From: Anarhynchus alexandrinus
Taxonomy: Eukaryota; Chordata; Aves; Charadriiformes; Charadriidae
Reading direction: 5' to 3'
DNA: 64,000 nucleotides
Assembly (NCBI GenBank): GCA_008711295.1
Contig: VUYV01000036.1
Location: 909,560 to 973,559, forward strand
Shown: in pieces, positions 62,838 through 64,000 of the stretch
Position numbering within the stretch: position 1 is the first letter of the stretch
Layout of the letters: each line of letters begins with the position of its first letter
The notes under the pieces: model-generated
Seen by the model: the letters and a program-made list of their open reading frames with translations, nothing else
Databases searched by the model: none
What the model was told of the DNA's origin: nothing
Program-made: the position numbers and the translations under genes

Positions 62838-63719
62838 GTCCTTTTTGGCTCCTGAACTCAAAAAGGTTCAAGATAATGACAGATTTGATCAGAGTGTGCT
62901 AGACTGAATTTACAGCTGTTATACCTGTTCAGCTGTTACTTGGCAGGCTGTTACTTTGTGTTGCTGGTCACAATGTTGACTCACTTGTTCTTTATGATGA
63001 TTTGTTTTTTCCCCTCAGTTGCTCTGTTGCTTGCTCCTTTTCTTCACATACATCAAACTCTAAAGCTTGTTAATGGCTGTTTTCAGCTTTTGCTGTTTGC
63101 TGTATTTTTTAATCACTTTCTTTTGCTTTGCTTGGGAAAGCCATGATGAAAGTATTGGCCTTGAGCCTAATCTGGTATTTGGCCCCTGCACTGCCAACAT
63201 CCCAGTACTCCGGGAACCATCTCATGGAGACAATTAGCAATTACACTTTTCTCCTCTTCTCCTCCAGGAGCCATTTTGTGGAAGAAATGAAGAATGGGCA
63301 TCTTCCTCTTCTCCTCCAGGACAGAGGTTTCCACCCTTGTTGCAATGGCCCTTCAGTTTCTTGAACATCCCAATGTAACCAGAAGGTTGTATTGGTGTGT
63401 GCAGTGACACTGATTTTGGCTTTTCGTAAGGTTAACCAACCAGTTGGGAATGCCACACAGGAATGTGCCCTGGAGCAACCAATTCCCAGGTGACAAGATG
63501 TACTGTAGAGTTTGGGCAAGTGCATAAAGTAGTTTTCACCTCTGATGGTCTGGGACTTCACTCCTGAACAAACGGGGAATCCTGTTGAATTGGCAGACCA
63601 CTTGAAGGAAGGATGCCTTGCATATACCATAAAGACACAACTTCCAGCACTGTGTTGGGCCCTGGGGTAGGCCTATGCCTATGCTCAAATGAATAATAAG
63701 GTCTCTGGATCTGAGGACA
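62838..63719 (+). mobile_element. Probable internal leader of the same endogenous retrovirus, degraded
   Basis: Sequence continues directly from the LTR end with GTCCTTTTTGGCTCCTGAACTC, which resembles the spacer plus a mutated tRNA primer-binding site (TGGCGCC-type) that follows an avian LTR. The next 870 bp has no other identity and resembles the non-coding leader of this ERV type as I recall it. Short open frames (62940-63146, 63128-63364) overlap and lack gag or pol motifs. Two copies of CTCTTCTCCTCCAGGA lie at about 63250 and 63308. The stretch is broken off by a CR1 insertion at 63720. Alternative: a solo LTR next to unrelated unique DNA. Confidence 0.5.
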
Positions 63720-64000
63720 CATAGAATCATAGAATGGTTTAGGGTGGAAAGGACCTTGAAGATCATCGAGTTCCAACCCCCCTGCCATAGGCAGGGACAC
63801 CTCCCACTAGACCAGGTTGCCCAAGGCCACGTCCAGCCTGGCCTTGAACACCTCCAGGGATGGGGCCTCAACAACCTCTCTGGGCAACCTGTTCCAGTGC
63901 CTTACCATCCTCAAAGTGAAAAACTTCTTCCTAATGTTCAGTCTAAACCTGCCCTCTTCCAGTTTGAAGCCATTCCCCCTCGTCCTATCACTACATGCCC
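63720..64000 (-). mobile_element. CR1 LINE, 3' end, continuing past the window (minus strand)
   Basis: It begins CATAGAATCATAGAATGGTTTAGGGTGG and continues as CR1 C-terminal coding sequence to the last base (CTATCACTACATGCCC). It is about 96% identical by eye to the 22724-23140 copy in opposite orientation, so of the same young subfamily. It interrupts the retroviral leader on its left and is therefore the later insertion. Its length is unknown because it runs off the window. Confidence 0.95.

Noticed and set aside
63241..63874. Minus-strand frames of 80-129 codons near the right end
   Set aside because: They span the retroviral leader and the CR1 insertion, mixing unrelated sequences; no viral protein motif is present.
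1..64000. CRISPR arrays, operons, tRNA or rRNA genes
   Set aside because: No regularly spaced direct repeats, no compact gene arrays with ribosome binding sites and no tRNA-like or rRNA-like sequence were found; the repeat content is that of a bird nuclear genome.

Overview
The window looks like a bird nuclear chromosome segment. No intact protein-coding gene, tRNA, rRNA, CRISPR array or bacterial-type feature can be supported. The organism call rests on the repeats: about ten fragments of CR1, the dominant avian/reptilian LINE, recognisable by the ATTCTATG-type 3' end and by remnants of its reverse transcriptase ORF, plus four endogenous-retrovirus LTR copies of types common in bird genomes. 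There are no mammalian-type SINE or L1 elements. Species or order cannot be resolved.

Layout: 0-1.3 kb holds a degraded LTR copy (690-1266). From 1.3 to 14.9 kb is unique DNA with small satellites and AT-rich, homeodomain-site-rich stretches that look like conserved non-coding elements. A solo LTR lies on the minus strand at 14860-15495, and a second solo LTR of the same family lies on the plus strand at 41446-42094; each is bracketed by its own perfect 5-bp target-site duplication. CR1 fragments occur at 19.5, 22.5-23.1, 26.4-26.9, 27.6-28.1, 32.4-33.4, 34.0, 41.0, 47.6-48.5 and 63.7-64.0 kb. The last 1.7 kb holds an LTR (62293-62837) followed by what appears to be its proviral interior, interrupted by a CR1 that runs off the window.

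None of the long reading frames outside the repeats resembles a known family. The 44.8-60 kb interval is repeat-poor and shows some gene-like signals on the minus strand: a poly(A) signal with a GU-rich downstream element near 44.87 kb and candidate splice-bounded blocks near 50.0 and 51.2 kb. This could be the 3' end of a gene whose body lies to the right, but the frame is ambiguous and I recognise no product, so it is reported only as a finding.

Functionally the window reads as intergenic or intronic DNA: old and younger transposon layers on a unique background, with possible cis-regulatory islands. I do not see a novel coding system here. The items most worth checking are the paired solo LTRs, a rearranged CR1, a hairpin at a CR1 truncation point, and the possible terminal exons.
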